This document shows positions 8,884-17,825 of a stretch of DNA of 64,000 bases, piece by piece. Made by a program: the position numbers and the translations under genes. Numbering within the stretch: the first letter of the stretch is position 1; the number at the start of each line of letters is the position of its first letter. Source of the stretch: Bacteroidales bacterium. GTDB taxonomy: Bacteria > Bacteroidota > Bacteroidia > Bacteroidales > VadinHA17. The notes below the pieces were generated by a model. That model saw nothing but the letters and a program-made list of their open reading frames with translations. It was not told the origin of the DNA and searched no databases. The stretch spans positions 84,159-148,158 of the forward strand of contig JALHSP010000071.1 of NCBI GenBank assembly GCA_022865305.1. The letters are read 5' to 3'.

Positions 8884-8908
8884 AAAATATCCGGGAAATT
8901 TCAATCCG

Positions 8909-8916
8909 CAAAATTA
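8909..8916 (-). promoter_or_regulatory. Bacteroidota -7 element for the rnf operon
   Basis: The minus strand reads TAATTTTG, a full match to TAnnTTTG, 25 bases before the chosen ATG of the rseC-like gene. A well-spaced -33 TTG is not clear, so the call rests on the -7 element and on its position. Confidence 0.5.
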
Positions 8917-9018
8917 ATATTACTGTGCAAACAATGTCTGCTTTTTGTCAGGTTTTCAATTGTTTTCTTATTTATTCTGATTAAAAATATACATTCAACT
9001 TATATTGCTCCAGGATTG

Positions 9019-9190
9019 AATGCAACTTTCGACCTCATCCCCCTGTCCCCCTTCTCCCAGGAGGGAGGGGGTAACAAAAAGATATACTGCTTATTAGCCC
9101 CTCCCTCATGGGGGAGGGGCAACCCCGAGCAACGTCGAGGGGTGGGGAGAGGTGAATGTCAAAGAGTTTTTTTAAACATAGCTAATCATT
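9019..9190. repeat. Palindromic GC-rich element flanked by a 22-base direct repeat
   Basis: The 172-base segment between the two copies of a 22-base direct repeat (8997-9018 and 9191-9212) contains C-rich then G-rich arms that can pair over long range. It also has a perfect 9-bp hairpin GCCCCTCCC/GGGAGGGGC at 9097-9105 and 9112-9120. No open reading frame or transposase is present. The right-hand copy of the direct repeat is the last coding part of recG, including its stop codon. The segment resembles an inserted small non-autonomous element of the same family as the other CCCCTCC palindromes in this window. Confidence 0.6.
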
Positions 9191-11294
9191 AACTTATATT
9201 GCTCCAGGATTGCCGCTGGCTGAAAAGGCGTGTGAGTTCAGATCTGAAGATAAGATGCTGCTCGTTTTCCAGGAGAGGATCTTTTGCAAAAATATCCTCT
9301 GCAATATTTCTGACATATTCAATTAGTTGTCCATCCTTGCTCAGATTAGCAATTTTAAGGTCGAAAGGTATCCCGCTCTGCATAGTTCCTTCAATATCAC
9401 CCGGCCCACTGAGCTGAAGATCTGTTTCTGCAATCTCGAAGCCGTCGGTTGTCCTGACCAAAACTTCTATCCTTCTTGCAGCTTCTTTTGATAATTTACC
9501 TGAACTTATCAGGATGCAGTATGACTGGTCAGCACCTCTTCCGACACGGCCTCTTAACTGATGGAGCTGGGAAAGTCCAAATCTCTCGGCACTTTCGATG
9601 ACCATGACTGTTGCATTAGGTATATCAACTCCAACTTCAATAACTGTTGTTGCAATAAGAAAATGAGCCTGTCCATCCCTAAAAAGTCTCATCGACTCTT
9701 CCTTGACTGCCGGCGTCATTTTGCCATGAACAACGCTTATACAATATTCCGGTGCCGGGAATAACCTGGAAATAGTATCCCATCCGTCTTCAAGGTCTTT
9801 GTAATCCATCTTTTCGGATTCCTTTATCAAAGGATATACAATATAAGCCTGTCTGCCTTCAGCAATCTGGCTGCGTAGAAATCCAAAAACTTTATTTCTT
9901 TCCGAATCAAAGAAATGCATCGTCTTTACAGGGATCCTCCCCGGTGGCATCTCATCAATTACCGAAACATCGAGATCTCCGTAAAGTGTCATAGCCAGAG
10001 TTCTGGGTATTGGTGTTGCAGTCATGACGAGTACATGCGGAGGATTAAGGCTTTTTTGCCAGAGTTTAGCTCTCTGCTCAACACCGAACTTGTGTTGTTC
10101 GTCAATAATTACCAGGCCGAGATTTCCGAACTGGACATTTTCTTCAATAAGGGCATGTGTGCCGATAAGTATGTCAAGTGATTTGTCGAGAAGTGATTCT
10201 TCAATAGCTTTTCTGGAAGACTTCTTTGACGATCCGGTCAACAGACGTATTTTGATATCAATCCCTTCAAGCAGTTTTGTGATTGTCTGATAATGCTGTC
10301 CGGCAAGAATTTCAGTTGGAGCCATAAGACAGGTCTGGTATCCGTTATCTATTGCAATCAGCATACTCATAAGTGCTACCAGTGTCTTGCCGGATCCCAC
10401 ATCACCCTGAAGAAGACGATTCATCTGTTTGCCTGAACCAAGGTCTTTACGGATCTCCTTCATAACCCTTTTCTGTGCTTCAGTAAGCGAAAATGGAAGA
10501 TTGTGAAAATAAAAATTATTAAAGTTTTCACCTACACTCGAAAAAACGAATCCCTTGGACTTCCTGTTCCGGTTAGTTTTAAATCTTATCAGATTCAGCT
10601 GGATATAAAACAGTTCTTCGAATTTTAACCTGTACCTGGCTTTTTCGAGTTCCTCAGGATTTGACGGAAAATGAATCTTATGGAGGGAATGGTGAAGATC
10701 CATAAGGTGATATTTCGAAATTATATATGCAGGTAACGTTTCAGGTATTTTAATCTTTAATTGTTTTATAAGATTACCAATCAGCTTGCTGATAGCTTTT
10801 GATGACAGGAAGTGGTTCTTTAGTTTTTCAGTAGTGTTGTACTGCGCCTGGAGTGAGGAGCTGATCCTTTCTGCCAGCTTGCTTGAAGCTTCAATTTCAG
10901 GATGGATAATATTGATCATTCCGTTGAATATCCCCGGTTTACCAAAAACGATATACTCAATCCCCGGGGTATAGCTTCCTGTAATCCATTTACCGCCTTT
11001 GAACCAGACCAGTTTGATAGTACCGGTCTCATCCTGGAAATCAGCCACAAGCCTTTTTCCTGCTCCATAGCCTTCGGTCATATATCCTTTTATTGTTCCT
11101 TTTAACTGCACAAAAGGCAGGTCAGCATCAAGTTCCGATATTTTGTAGAATCTGGTTCTGTCGATGTACTTAAAAGGGAAATAATATAGCATGTCCCTGA
11201 AAGTAAATATGTTTAATTCTTTATTCAGGAGTTCTGCCCTCTTGGGACCAACACCAGACAGGTAAGTTATATTTGTTTCGAGGAAATCCTGCAT
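9189..11294 (-). CDS. recG: ATP-dependent DNA helicase RecG
   Basis: 701 residues. The N-terminal wedge domain contains an OB fold (FVQLKGTIKGYMTEGYGAGK region). Superfamily 2 helicase motifs follow: Walker A in LQGDVGSGKT, motif II as DEQH (IIDEQHKFGVEQR), motif III in VLVMTATPIPRTLAM, and motif VI in QLHQLRGRVGRG. RecG remodels stalled forks and Holliday junctions by branch migration. The length is near normal for the family. It is transcribed alone and ends at a duplicated 22-base segment (see the neighbouring repeat). Confidence 0.97.
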   Translation of the reverse strand: MQDFLETNITYLSGVGPKRAELLNKELNIFTFRDMLYYFPFKYIDRTRFYKISELDADLPFVQLKGTIKGYMTEGYGAGKRLVADFQDETGTIKLVWFKGGKWITGSYTPGIEYIVFGKPGIFNGMINIIHPEIEASSKLAERISSSLQAQYNTTEKLKNHFLSSKAISKLIGNLIKQLKIKIPETLPAYIISKYHLMDLHHSLHKIHFPSNPEELEKARYRLKFEELFYIQLNLIRFKTNRNRKSKGFVFSSVGENFNNFYFHNLPFSLTEAQKRVMKEIRKDLGSGKQMNRLLQGDVGSGKTLVALMSMLIAIDNGYQTCLMAPTEILAGQHYQTITKLLEGIDIKIRLLTGSSKKSSRKAIEESLLDKSLDILIGTHALIEENVQFGNLGLVIIDEQHKFGVEQRAKLWQKSLNPPHVLVMTATPIPRTLAMTLYGDLDVSVIDEMPPGRIPVKTMHFFDSERNKVFGFLRSQIAEGRQAYIVYPLIKESEKMDYKDLEDGWDTISRLFPAPEYCISVVHGKMTPAVKEESMRLFRDGQAHFLIATTVIEVGVDIPNATVMVIESAERFGLSQLHQLRGRVGRGADQSYCILISSGKLSKEAARRIEVLVRTTDGFEIAETDLQLSGPGDIEGTMQSGIPFDLKIANLSKDGQLIEYVRNIAEDIFAKDPLLENEQHLIFRSELTRLFSQRQSWSNIS

Positions 11295-11413
11295 GACAGA
11301 TCTTATCAGATCAATCTATAAATGCTCATTTATTATGGTTACTTAATGTACTGAAAAGATAACCGAAAATAACTATTTTTGAAGAGCTTACCTAATATAT
11401 TAACAAAGCATAA

Positions 11414-12202
11414 ATGTTTTTTATCAGAGGATTAAAATATCTGAAATATATCCTGTTATCGGGACACAGAAAAGGGCACGGTCTGCACAGTCCTTATGTT
11501 TTTAACCTTGTATCGCAGGTCTTCCGGAATAAAATCAGTCCAGATATTGTCTTAATAATTGAAAAGATCAGAAAGAAAATGATATCCGACCAAAAATCCA
11601 TTTCAGTTATTGATCTTGGATACGGATCATCCAGAATGAAAACCAGCTTCAGAAAAGTGTCAGAAATTGCCAGATATTCCGCCGTACCGAAGAAATACGG
11701 GATTTTGCTTTCAAATATGGCGGCGGAGTTTGGTGAACCTTTCATAGTTGAATTCGGTACTTCATTAGGAATCAGTACAATGTATATGGCTGCATCATGC
11801 CCGAATGCGATTGTTTACACAATGGAAGGCTGCCCGGAGACTTCTGAAATAGCAAAAAAGAATTTCCAGGAAGCAGAACTTATGAACATCAGATCATTAA
11901 CAGGATCGTTTGATCAGCTTTTGCCCGGGATTAAAAAAGAAGCCGGCAATCCCGGAATTGTATTTATTGATGGAAATCACAGGAAGGAACCTGTGGTAAG
12001 TTATTTCAGCCAGATGGCTGAAATATCGTCCGGGAAAACTGTAGTAATAATTGATGATATTCATTCATCGGGAGAAATGGAAGAAGCGTGGATTGAGGTA
12101 AAAAAGCATGAAAAAGTAACCTTCAGCATTGATATCTTCAGAATGGGGTTAATTTTTTTCAGGGATGGAATGAATCATTTTAACTATGTGATAAGGTATT
12201 AA
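11414..12202 (+). CDS. Class I SAM-dependent methyltransferase (O-methyltransferase-like)
   Basis: 262 residues, no signal peptide. The Rossmann SAM-binding motif is seen as IVEFGTSLGISTMYMA, followed by the acidic end of strand 2 (VYTMEGCPE) and the metal-type motif region IVFIDGNHRKEP and VVIIDDIHSS. This pattern is that of the methyltransferase_24 / caffeoyl-CoA O-methyltransferase-like group. The first 80 residues are a family-specific extension. The substrate is unknown. It stands just ahead of an ABC ATPase gene on the same strand, with 72 bases between. Confidence 0.75.
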   Translation: MFFIRGLKYLKYILLSGHRKGHGLHSPYVFNLVSQVFRNKISPDIVLIIEKIRKKMISDQKSISVIDLGYGSSRMKTSFRKVSEIARYSAVPKKYGILLSNMAAEFGEPFIVEFGTSLGISTMYMAASCPNAIVYTMEGCPETSEIAKKNFQEAELMNIRSLTGSFDQLLPGIKKEAGNPGIVFIDGNHRKEPVVSYFSQMAEISSGKTVVIIDDIHSSGEMEEAWIEVKKHEKVTFSIDIFRMGLIFFRDGMNHFNYVIRY

Positions 12203-12274
12203 CAAAAATTAAGATATTATAATTTCTTATTTAGCTAAATTAATCTAATTTCGAAAATTCAAATTTTAAAGGTT

Positions 12275-12976
12275 ATGGAGAGAGTAATTGAGATTCATGA
12301 TATAGTTAAAAATTACCAGGTCGGATCAGTGATTGTCAGGGCCTTAAGGTCCGTCTCAATAAATATTGAAAAGAATGAATATGTTGCAATTATGGGCCCG
12401 TCAGGGTCAGGTAAATCAACATTGATGAACCTTCTTGGTTGCCTGGATACACCTACCAGTGGAAGATATATCCTTAATAACACCGATGTGAGTAAGATGG
12501 AAGATGATTTTCTTGCTGAAATCAGAAACAAGGAGATTGGATTTGTTTTTCAGACTTTTAACCTTCTGCCCAGGTATACTGCACTTGAAAATGTTACATT
12601 ACCATTGATATATGCAGGCCTTCAGAAAGTTGAACGAGAAAAAATGGCAATGGAAACAATGGAGCAGGTAGGGCTTGGCGACAGGATGAATCACAAGCCA
12701 AATGAATTGTCAGGAGGACAAAGGCAGCGTGTTGCAATAGCCAGGGCACTTGTAAATAAACCCTCAATTATTCTGGCAGATGAGCCAACCGGGAACCTCG
12801 ATAGCAAGACCTCGCTGGATATAATGGGTCTACTTGATGAGATCCATAGAAAAGGAAATACTGTTATCGTGGTTACACACGAAGAAGATATAGCCAGACA
12901 TGCTGCACGTATAATCAAGCTTCTTGATGGGGAGGTCTCACAGGACTATCATAACGAAAAATATATAAAAGCCTGA
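12275..12976 (+). CDS. ABC transporter ATP-binding protein, LolD/MacB type
   Basis: 233 residues with every catalytic element: Walker [10 protein letters not shown] (41-49), Q-loop in [11 protein letters not shown], signature LSGGQRQR (145-152), Walker B IILADE (165-170), D-loop NLDSKTS and switch His202. The N-terminal sequence and the PRYTALENV segment are typical of LolD, MacB and FtsE-like ATPases that work with FtsX/MacB permeases on the outer-membrane side. No permease gene is adjacent, so its partner must be encoded elsewhere. Lipoprotein release or efflux is possible; the sequence alone does not decide. Confidence 0.9.
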   Translation: MERVIEIHDIVKNYQVGSVIVRALRSVSINIEKNEYVAIMGPSGSGKSTLMNLLGCLDTPTSGRYILNNTDVSKMEDDFLAEIRNKEIGFVFQTFNLLPRYTALENVTLPLIYAGLQKVEREKMAMETMEQVGLGDRMNHKPNELSGGQRQRVAIARALVNKPSIILADEPTGNLDSKTSLDIMGLLDEIHRKGNTVIVVTHEEDIARHAARIIKLLDGEVSQDYHNEKYIKA

Positions 12977-13028
12977 CGTTTTGTCTTTAGTTTCAGTAAT
13001 TACAGGTTAACATTGTTTTAATCGGGTT

Positions 13029-13571
13029 ATGAAGATCTATACCCGCACAGGTGACGATGGCACTACTTCTTTATCGGGAGGCAAAAGAGTTCCGAAACAT
13101 TATATTCGTGTGGAAGCTTATGGCTCTTTGGATGAACTTATTGCATGGATCGGACTTTTACGGGATCATAAAGAGAATTCTGGCAGAAAAGAAATCCTGA
13201 TTTATATCCAGGAGCAGCTTATGATTTGTGCTGCTTCCCTCGCTTCAGATTATAGAGAAAACAAGCAGAAGAAACTTCTGCCTGATGCTGATTCCGTTTC
13301 TATACTGGAAAAGGAAATTGATAAAATTGAAGCAACTCTTCCTCCTTTGGATAAATTAATCCTTCCTGGTGGAAATATTCTTATATCGTATTGTCATATA
13401 GCCAGATGTGTTTGCCGCAGAGCCGAGAGAGCAGTAATGAGACTTAATGAAACAGAAAAATCTCCTGAAATAATCAATAAATTTCTGAACAGACTTTCCG
13501 ATTACTTATTCGTTTTATCCAGAAAAATATCATTAGATCTTGATATAGAGGAGATTAAGTGGTCTGTTTAG
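13029..13571 (+). CDS. Cob(I)alamin adenosyltransferase, PduO type
   Basis: 180 residues. It begins MKIYTRTGDDGTTSLSGGKR, the ATP-binding motif of PduO/MMAB adenosyltransferases, followed by YGSLDELIAWIGL. The C-terminal half holds LILPGGN and HIARCVCRRAERAVM, which complete the trimer-interface active site. It transfers the adenosyl group of ATP to cob(I)alamin to make coenzyme B12. B12-dependent enzymes are not in this window. It follows the ABC ATPase by about 50 bases on the same strand. Confidence 0.94.
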   Translation: MKIYTRTGDDGTTSLSGGKRVPKHYIRVEAYGSLDELIAWIGLLRDHKENSGRKEILIYIQEQLMICAASLASDYRENKQKKLLPDADSVSILEKEIDKIEATLPPLDKLILPGGNILISYCHIARCVCRRAERAVMRLNETEKSPEIINKFLNRLSDYLFVLSRKISLDLDIEEIKWSV

Positions 13572-13596
13572 CTAATTAAAAATCTGGCGAAAGGTA

Positions 13597-13628
13597 TTGT
13601 TTATTATATAAAATAATATATATATTTG
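13597..13628 (+). promoter_or_regulatory. Bacteroidota promoter for the DUF2795 gene
   Basis: TTG at 13597-13599 and TATATTTG at 13621-13628 are separated by 21 bases, matching the Bacteroidota -33/-7 promoter pattern. The element lies 36 bases before the ATG at 13665. Confidence 0.65.
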
Positions 13629-13664
13629 CACACTTTGTTAAAAGCTTGACTTGATCAGGAAACT

Positions 13665-13886
13665 ATGTACTGGACACTTGAATTAGCATCAAAACTTGAG
13701 GACGCACCATGGCCTGCCACCAAGGATGAGCTGATTGATTTCGCCATTAGATCAGGTGCCCCAATGGAAGTAATCGAAAACCTCCAGGAAATTGAAGATG
13801 AGGGAGATATCTATGAAAGTATTGAAGATATCTGGCCTGATTATCCCAGTAAAGACGACTTCTTCTTTAACGAAGATGAATATTAA
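13665..13886 (+). CDS. DUF2795-type small acidic protein
   Basis: 73 residues, strongly acidic (runs such as IEDEGDIYESIEDIWPDYPS and the tail FFFNEDEY). The front part (MYWTLELASKLEDAPWPATK then LIDFAIRSGAPMEVIENLQE) matches the small DUF2795 proteins that are widespread and highly conserved in Bacteroidota. No enzymatic motif is present and the function is unknown. It has its own good promoter and stands apart from its neighbours, suggesting a separately and perhaps highly expressed gene. Confidence 0.8.
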   Translation: MYWTLELASKLEDAPWPATKDELIDFAIRSGAPMEVIENLQEIEDEGDIYESIEDIWPDYPSKDDFFFNEDEY

Positions 13887-13919
13887 CAAGGAAAGCCTGT
13901 TCAAAAAGTTTAATTAACC

Positions 13920-14015
13920 ACCCCGTCCCGATAAATCGGGACACCCCTCCTTTGAAAAGGAGGGGAAAGTATTAGTTTATGGGGCATTAACTTTCTTCCC
14001 GCTACGACGGGATGG
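13920..14015. repeat. Intergenic palindrome cluster
   Basis: This gap between two genes holds three inverted repeats: GTCCCGAT/ATCGGGAC (13925-13942), a 10-bp stem CCCCTCCTTT/AAAGGAGGGG with a two-base loop (13944-13965), and CCCG/CGGG within CCCGCTACGACGGG near 14000-14013. The second belongs to the CCCCTCC/GGAGGGG family found elsewhere in the window. There is no T-run directly after it on either strand, so a terminator role is not supported. Confidence 0.6.
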
Positions 14016-14040
14016 TGTATTTATCAGACATTGTCTATTC

Positions 14041-15615
14041 TTATTTGAATATATCTGCTATTTGTTTTGGACGGATCGTATCCAACCAGTTAAATCCCGC
14101 AAGACGCAAAGTCTTGTCATTTGGCACAGACGGAGGATCAATTACTCCCTCGGGGCTCTGGTATTGAAAAATGTCTGTAATCTTACCATTTTCAACCAGA
14201 ATTTCAATACTTGCACATGTTGCTTTATTGACCCCGGCAATATTCTCACCATCAAGGAGATAATAAATAGATTCCCCGTTACCGTTTATATTAATCCTGT
14301 ATAATTCATTATTTTTAAAATACCCTATAAGGGATCTTCCTTTTATTTGATTGAATCTCAAAGTATCAACCTGACTTGTAACGAAAGCTGAATTATATAG
14401 TTCCATCCTGTCGGCTTGCCTGTTCCTTGTGAATATTGCCATTGAATCGGAAGTGAGTTGATTTTCTTCAGACCATAGTACAGGGTATTCATATAATCTT
14501 ATCACTGAATCCTGGAATGAATAGGAGAGGGAGTCGCATTTCCCCTGGAGGTCTTTGCTGAAAACCCGACAGCCATAATATGCTCTCATCAGCCTGTAGC
14601 CATCTGCTGATGTATCTGCAATTGTAATTACGCTTATGGTATCGGCATGCATGAAAAGAGAGTCCTTTCTGTTTATCTGAATAAACACGGCGCTGTCTGT
14701 GACCATAAATCTTTCCGGCTCTTTATAATACCAGGCATAATCCCCTTTTACTAAAATATGGTTATTTGTATCGGCGATGCTGATATTTCCATACGACTGA
14801 CCATATCCTTTGCTTTCATCATAGTAGAGAGAGTCGCCATTTATGATCTGCTTCCTATTATCAATAAAAGCATTTTTCCAGATACTGGAGACCTTGTTTT
14901 TTGTATCATACCACCCCTTTTCGCAATAAAGATATATGCTGTCCCCCTTCATTTCTGATGGTCCGGTAAAAAATGCGGTTTCGGTTTCGGTGTTGTAATC
15001 CATTGTATCCGCAGTCATTACGTAATCGGGATTGACAATTTTCACGTCATCTTTGAAATAGAAAAGTTTTCTGGAAGCATAATATCTGCCAATTTTACTG
15101 GTAAGTGTATTGTCTCCGTTTATTATTCTACCGCTGTCGGTATATTGCGCTATTTTATTTTTAACGTCATAAGTCACTGAATTCGTAAAGAGATGTGTCT
15201 CTTTATCAACGAGTTCGACATTACCTGTTAATAATGCTTTTTCTGTGACGCCCTCATAAAAAAGATAATCACCTGAAATGTCAAGAGTATCTCCCTGCTC
15301 TATATGGATTTTGCCGAATGCAGTTACCTGGTTTTTGTCGGGGTAGAAATGTGCACTGTCGCACGACATTGATATTTCGTTATGTAAAAGGGAAACATGC
15401 CCCAGAAGCCTGTGCCAGTCTTTCCCTGTTTTTTTGTCCTGCTCAATAATATCCTCATCGGCCCATATCAGGTCTATTTTTCTTTTACCCTGGTTTCTTA
15501 CCTGGGTATCCTGGGAATGCATATTAAAAGATAACAACAATATAACCGCGACATTTAGAATATGTCTGACAGAAAAGATACGGAAAAGAGATTGGAATAG
15601 TTTTATTTCAGCCAT
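14041..15615 (-). CDS. OstA-like (LptA/LptD N-terminal) envelope protein
   Basis: About 524 residues from MAEIKLFQ, with an N-terminal hydrophobic signal (VRHILNVAVILLLSF). It consists of beta-rich repeats with the OstA pattern: GHVSLLHNEISMSCDSAHFY, GKIHIEQGDTLDISGDYLFY, GNVELVDKETHLFTNSVTYD and so on. This is the jelly-roll of LptA and the N-domain of LptD, which carry lipopolysaccharide across the periplasm. Bacteroidota encode several such stand-alone OstA-like proteins. Its start overlaps the stop of the upstream PPIase gene by about 13 bases, which argues for joint expression. Confidence 0.85.
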   Translation of the reverse strand: MAEIKLFQSLFRIFSVRHILNVAVILLLSFNMHSQDTQVRNQGKRKIDLIWADEDIIEQDKKTGKDWHRLLGHVSLLHNEISMSCDSAHFYPDKNQVTAFGKIHIEQGDTLDISGDYLFYEGVTEKALLTGNVELVDKETHLFTNSVTYDVKNKIAQYTDSGRIINGDNTLTSKIGRYYASRKLFYFKDDVKIVNPDYVMTADTMDYNTETETAFFTGPSEMKGDSIYLYCEKGWYDTKNKVSSIWKNAFIDNRKQIINGDSLYYDESKGYGQSYGNISIADTNNHILVKGDYAWYYKEPERFMVTDSAVFIQINRKDSLFMHADTISVITIADTSADGYRLMRAYYGCRVFSKDLQGKCDSLSYSFQDSVIRLYEYPVLWSEENQLTSDSMAIFTRNRQADRMELYNSAFVTSQVDTLRFNQIKGRSLIGYFKNNELYRININGNGESIYYLLDGENIAGVNKATCASIEILVENGKITDIFQYQSPEGVIDPPSVPNDKTLRLAGFNWLDTIRPKQIADIFK

Positions 15616-16967
15616 CCTTTTGTCTGAAGAAAGTTGCATGATTTGAATTCATCACTTATTTTGATATAAGTGCTCTCAATTTTCTTCCTTATCCACTTAT
15701 CATAGGTTTTTGTACGTTCCTCCATTAAAGCTGCATTGGCAAGACTCTGGTAGTCATCTTCAAGATTGGCTCTGTGAGCCGGTATCTCATTATCAAGCTT
15801 TACAATTCTGAAAACCACATTATTATTTTCATCAGTTGTTCTGAAAGGCTCAGATATTTCACCTACTTTCAGATCCCTCACCTGGATATACATCTCCTGA
15901 TTTAATTCCTCGAGTGTGAACCAGGTTACCCGTTCAGAAGGGTCGATACTTACGAATTTTCCCCCGTTTATTCTGCTGTCTTTATGACTTGAGTACCTTC
16001 TTGCGGCATATTCAAATTCCATGCTGTCTTTCCTGATAAGATTTGCAATGCTATCGAGCTTCGTCAAAGCTCTGACTGCTTCATCGGGTTTGACTTTCGG
16101 TTTTATCAGGATATGACGTGTATTTACCAGATCTCCTTTACGGTCTATAAGCTGGATGATATGGAAACCAAGTCTGGTTTCAACTATTTTAGAGACAATA
16201 TTCCTGGTAAGACTGAATGCTTCATCAGCGTACTCCTTTTCAAGCTCTCCCCTTGTTAAATAACCCTTTTCACCTCCGTTCGAGGCAGTCTCTTTATCTT
16301 CAGAATACATAATTGCCAGCACATTGAAGCTTTTCCCGGCAAGTATCTCGCTTCGTATATCGAGTAGTTTCTGTCTTGCTTCAGTTTTATTTTCTTCATT
16401 TTCCGGAGGATCGAGCTGAATGAGACTGATCTGTACCCGGGCGGGAACAACAGGAAGACTGTCTTTTGGAATATTTGAAAAGAATCTTTTTAAACCTGCC
16501 GGTGTAACGGTGACTTTTTCAGCAATGCCTGCCTGTACTTCCCGCATTGTCTCCTGTTCAATAAGCGCTTTGCGGATATCCTGGCGTATTTCAATCATAC
16601 TTTTCTTAAAATATCCTTCAAGAGCCGTTTCACTGCCTGCTCTTCTGATTACATCATTTAATCTCATATTCAGATCACCTTCAACCATGTCATCAGTAAT
16701 AATAATACTGTCGATGCGTGCCTGATCAAGAAACAATTTCGAAATAAGCTGTTCCTCCAGGACTGCACACCTGAGCTCTTCAACTGAAGCTTTACTGCCA
16801 TTGCGTTTATATTCAATAACCATATTCTCTATATCTGAAAGATATATTACCTCATTCCCGACAATTGCTACAACAGACTCCACCAACACCTGCGAATTTA
16901 CGGGCAGCACTGCGAAGAGCATTGCAACTGCCGCTATCAGGAATAATCCGGAACTTCTTTTTATCAT
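15603..16967 (-). CDS. SurA-like periplasmic peptidyl-prolyl isomerase, two parvulin domains
   Basis: 454 residues with a signal peptide (MIKRSSGLFLIAAVAMLFAV, cut near PVNSQ). A SurA N-terminal chaperone region begins VESVVAIVGNEVIYLSDIEN. Two PpiC domains follow, with core motifs ARVQISLIQL...LGFHIIQLIDRKG and NTRHILIKPK...NVVFRIVKLDNEIPAHRANL. This is the SurA order (N-domain, P1, P2, C-helix). It should chaperone outer-membrane proteins in the periplasm. The gene starts directly after the stop of the upstream SurA-like lipoprotein gene. Confidence 0.9.
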   Translation of the reverse strand: MIKRSSGLFLIAAVAMLFAVLPVNSQVLVESVVAIVGNEVIYLSDIENMVIEYKRNGSKASVEELRCAVLEEQLISKLFLDQARIDSIIITDDMVEGDLNMRLNDVIRRAGSETALEGYFKKSMIEIRQDIRKALIEQETMREVQAGIAEKVTVTPAGLKRFFSNIPKDSLPVVPARVQISLIQLDPPENEENKTEARQKLLDIRSEILAGKSFNVLAIMYSEDKETASNGGEKGYLTRGELEKEYADEAFSLTRNIVSKIVETRLGFHIIQLIDRKGDLVNTRHILIKPKVKPDEAVRALTKLDSIANLIRKDSMEFEYAARRYSSHKDSRINGGKFVSIDPSERVTWFTLEELNQEMYIQVRDLKVGEISEPFRTTDENNNVVFRIVKLDNEIPAHRANLEDDYQSLANAALMEERTKTYDKWIRKKIESTYIKISDEFKSCNFLQTKGWLK

Positions 16968-17825
16968 TTATTGATATATTTTAAAAATATTTTCTTTAAG
17001 AGCTTCATTGTAAATACCATTCTCAAGTGACTGAATGAATTTGAACCTGCGATTGTTCCAGATGATCCTTTTTATATCTTCTTTCACATAATCATATGGA
17101 GCCAGCGATGATCTGAGTCTGTAATCCCTTATTGTAATCAGAAACAGAAAAGTCGAATCAGCATCGTTTGATTCAAAAAATTTAGTTCTTCTCAGGAAGT
17201 ATTCCTCGTTTTCAATATCTTGAGGCAGTTCGACTGTCAGCCTGTCCATCGGAACCCATTCTTCATTGAAGTCATCGAATTTCTCGGCAAACTGATAACA
17301 CAAAATCTCGAGTTGCTGGAGATCAGCCTGTTCATTGGATCGTGCCAACTGTCTGATCCTGTATATATTCGGAGTTTCAACAGGAATTTTAATGAACAGG
17401 GCTTTAATAATATTCGTTCCGAGAACAAAGCTCTTTTCATTGGCAGAATAATAACTTTCAAGTTCAGCCTCGGTCAGTACTGTATCCATTCTCTCAAGCA
17501 TCATTTGCCTCTGATACTGATATATAACAAGGTTTTCCCTGGTCTCTTCAAGCTGATTTTCGATTTCATCTTTTAATTCGGGCGACAGATTATCTTCAGC
17601 TTTTTGAAAAAGAAGCTCCCTCTTTGCCCATTTATTTATGTAATTCTGGATAATAACAGTACTGTCAGCTTTAGGGGTACCTGGTTCAACCAGGTTAAGT
17701 ATCTGATCGTGGAATAGTATCTCATTTCCGGCTTTTGCCACAGGGACCCTTTTAGCCTGATTGTTATAATCCCTGCAGCTGACCGCAAACATCGCGATCA
17801 ATAGTAATGATAATACCCTATTCAT
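16968..17825 (-). CDS. SurA N-domain-like lipoprotein
   Basis: 285 residues from MNRVLSLLLIAMFAVSCRDY, a clear lipoprotein signal with lipobox AVSC. The following VAKAGNEILFHDQIL is a SurA/PpiC-type N-terminal chaperone motif, and the rest is helical and charged. No intact PpiC catalytic domain is evident, so it is probably a chaperone without isomerase activity. The ATG overlaps the stop of the upstream PPIase gene by 8 bases. It is flanked on both sides by genuine parvulin genes, which points to shared work in periplasmic protein folding. Confidence 0.72.
   Translation of the reverse strand: MNRVLSLLLIAMFAVSCRDYNNQAKRVPVAKAGNEILFHDQILNLVEPGTPKADSTVIIQNYINKWAKRELLFQKAEDNLSPELKDEIENQLEETRENLVIYQYQRQMMLERMDTVLTEAELESYYSANEKSFVLGTNIIKALFIKIPVETPNIYRIRQLARSNEQADLQQLEILCYQFAEKFDDFNEEWVPMDRLTVELPQDIENEEYFLRRTKFFESNDADSTFLFLITIRDYRLRSSLAPYDYVKEDIKRIIWNNRRFKFIQSLENGIYNEALKENIFKIYQ

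Noticed and set aside
12275..12976. The ATPase as lolD with a local lipoprotein-release operon
   Set aside because: No lolC/lolE-type permease is adjacent, so the gene symbol is withheld.
13920..14015. Possible terminator for the DUF2795 gene
   Set aside because: The stems are strong, but no T-run follows in the right direction; the palindromes match the dispersed repeat family.
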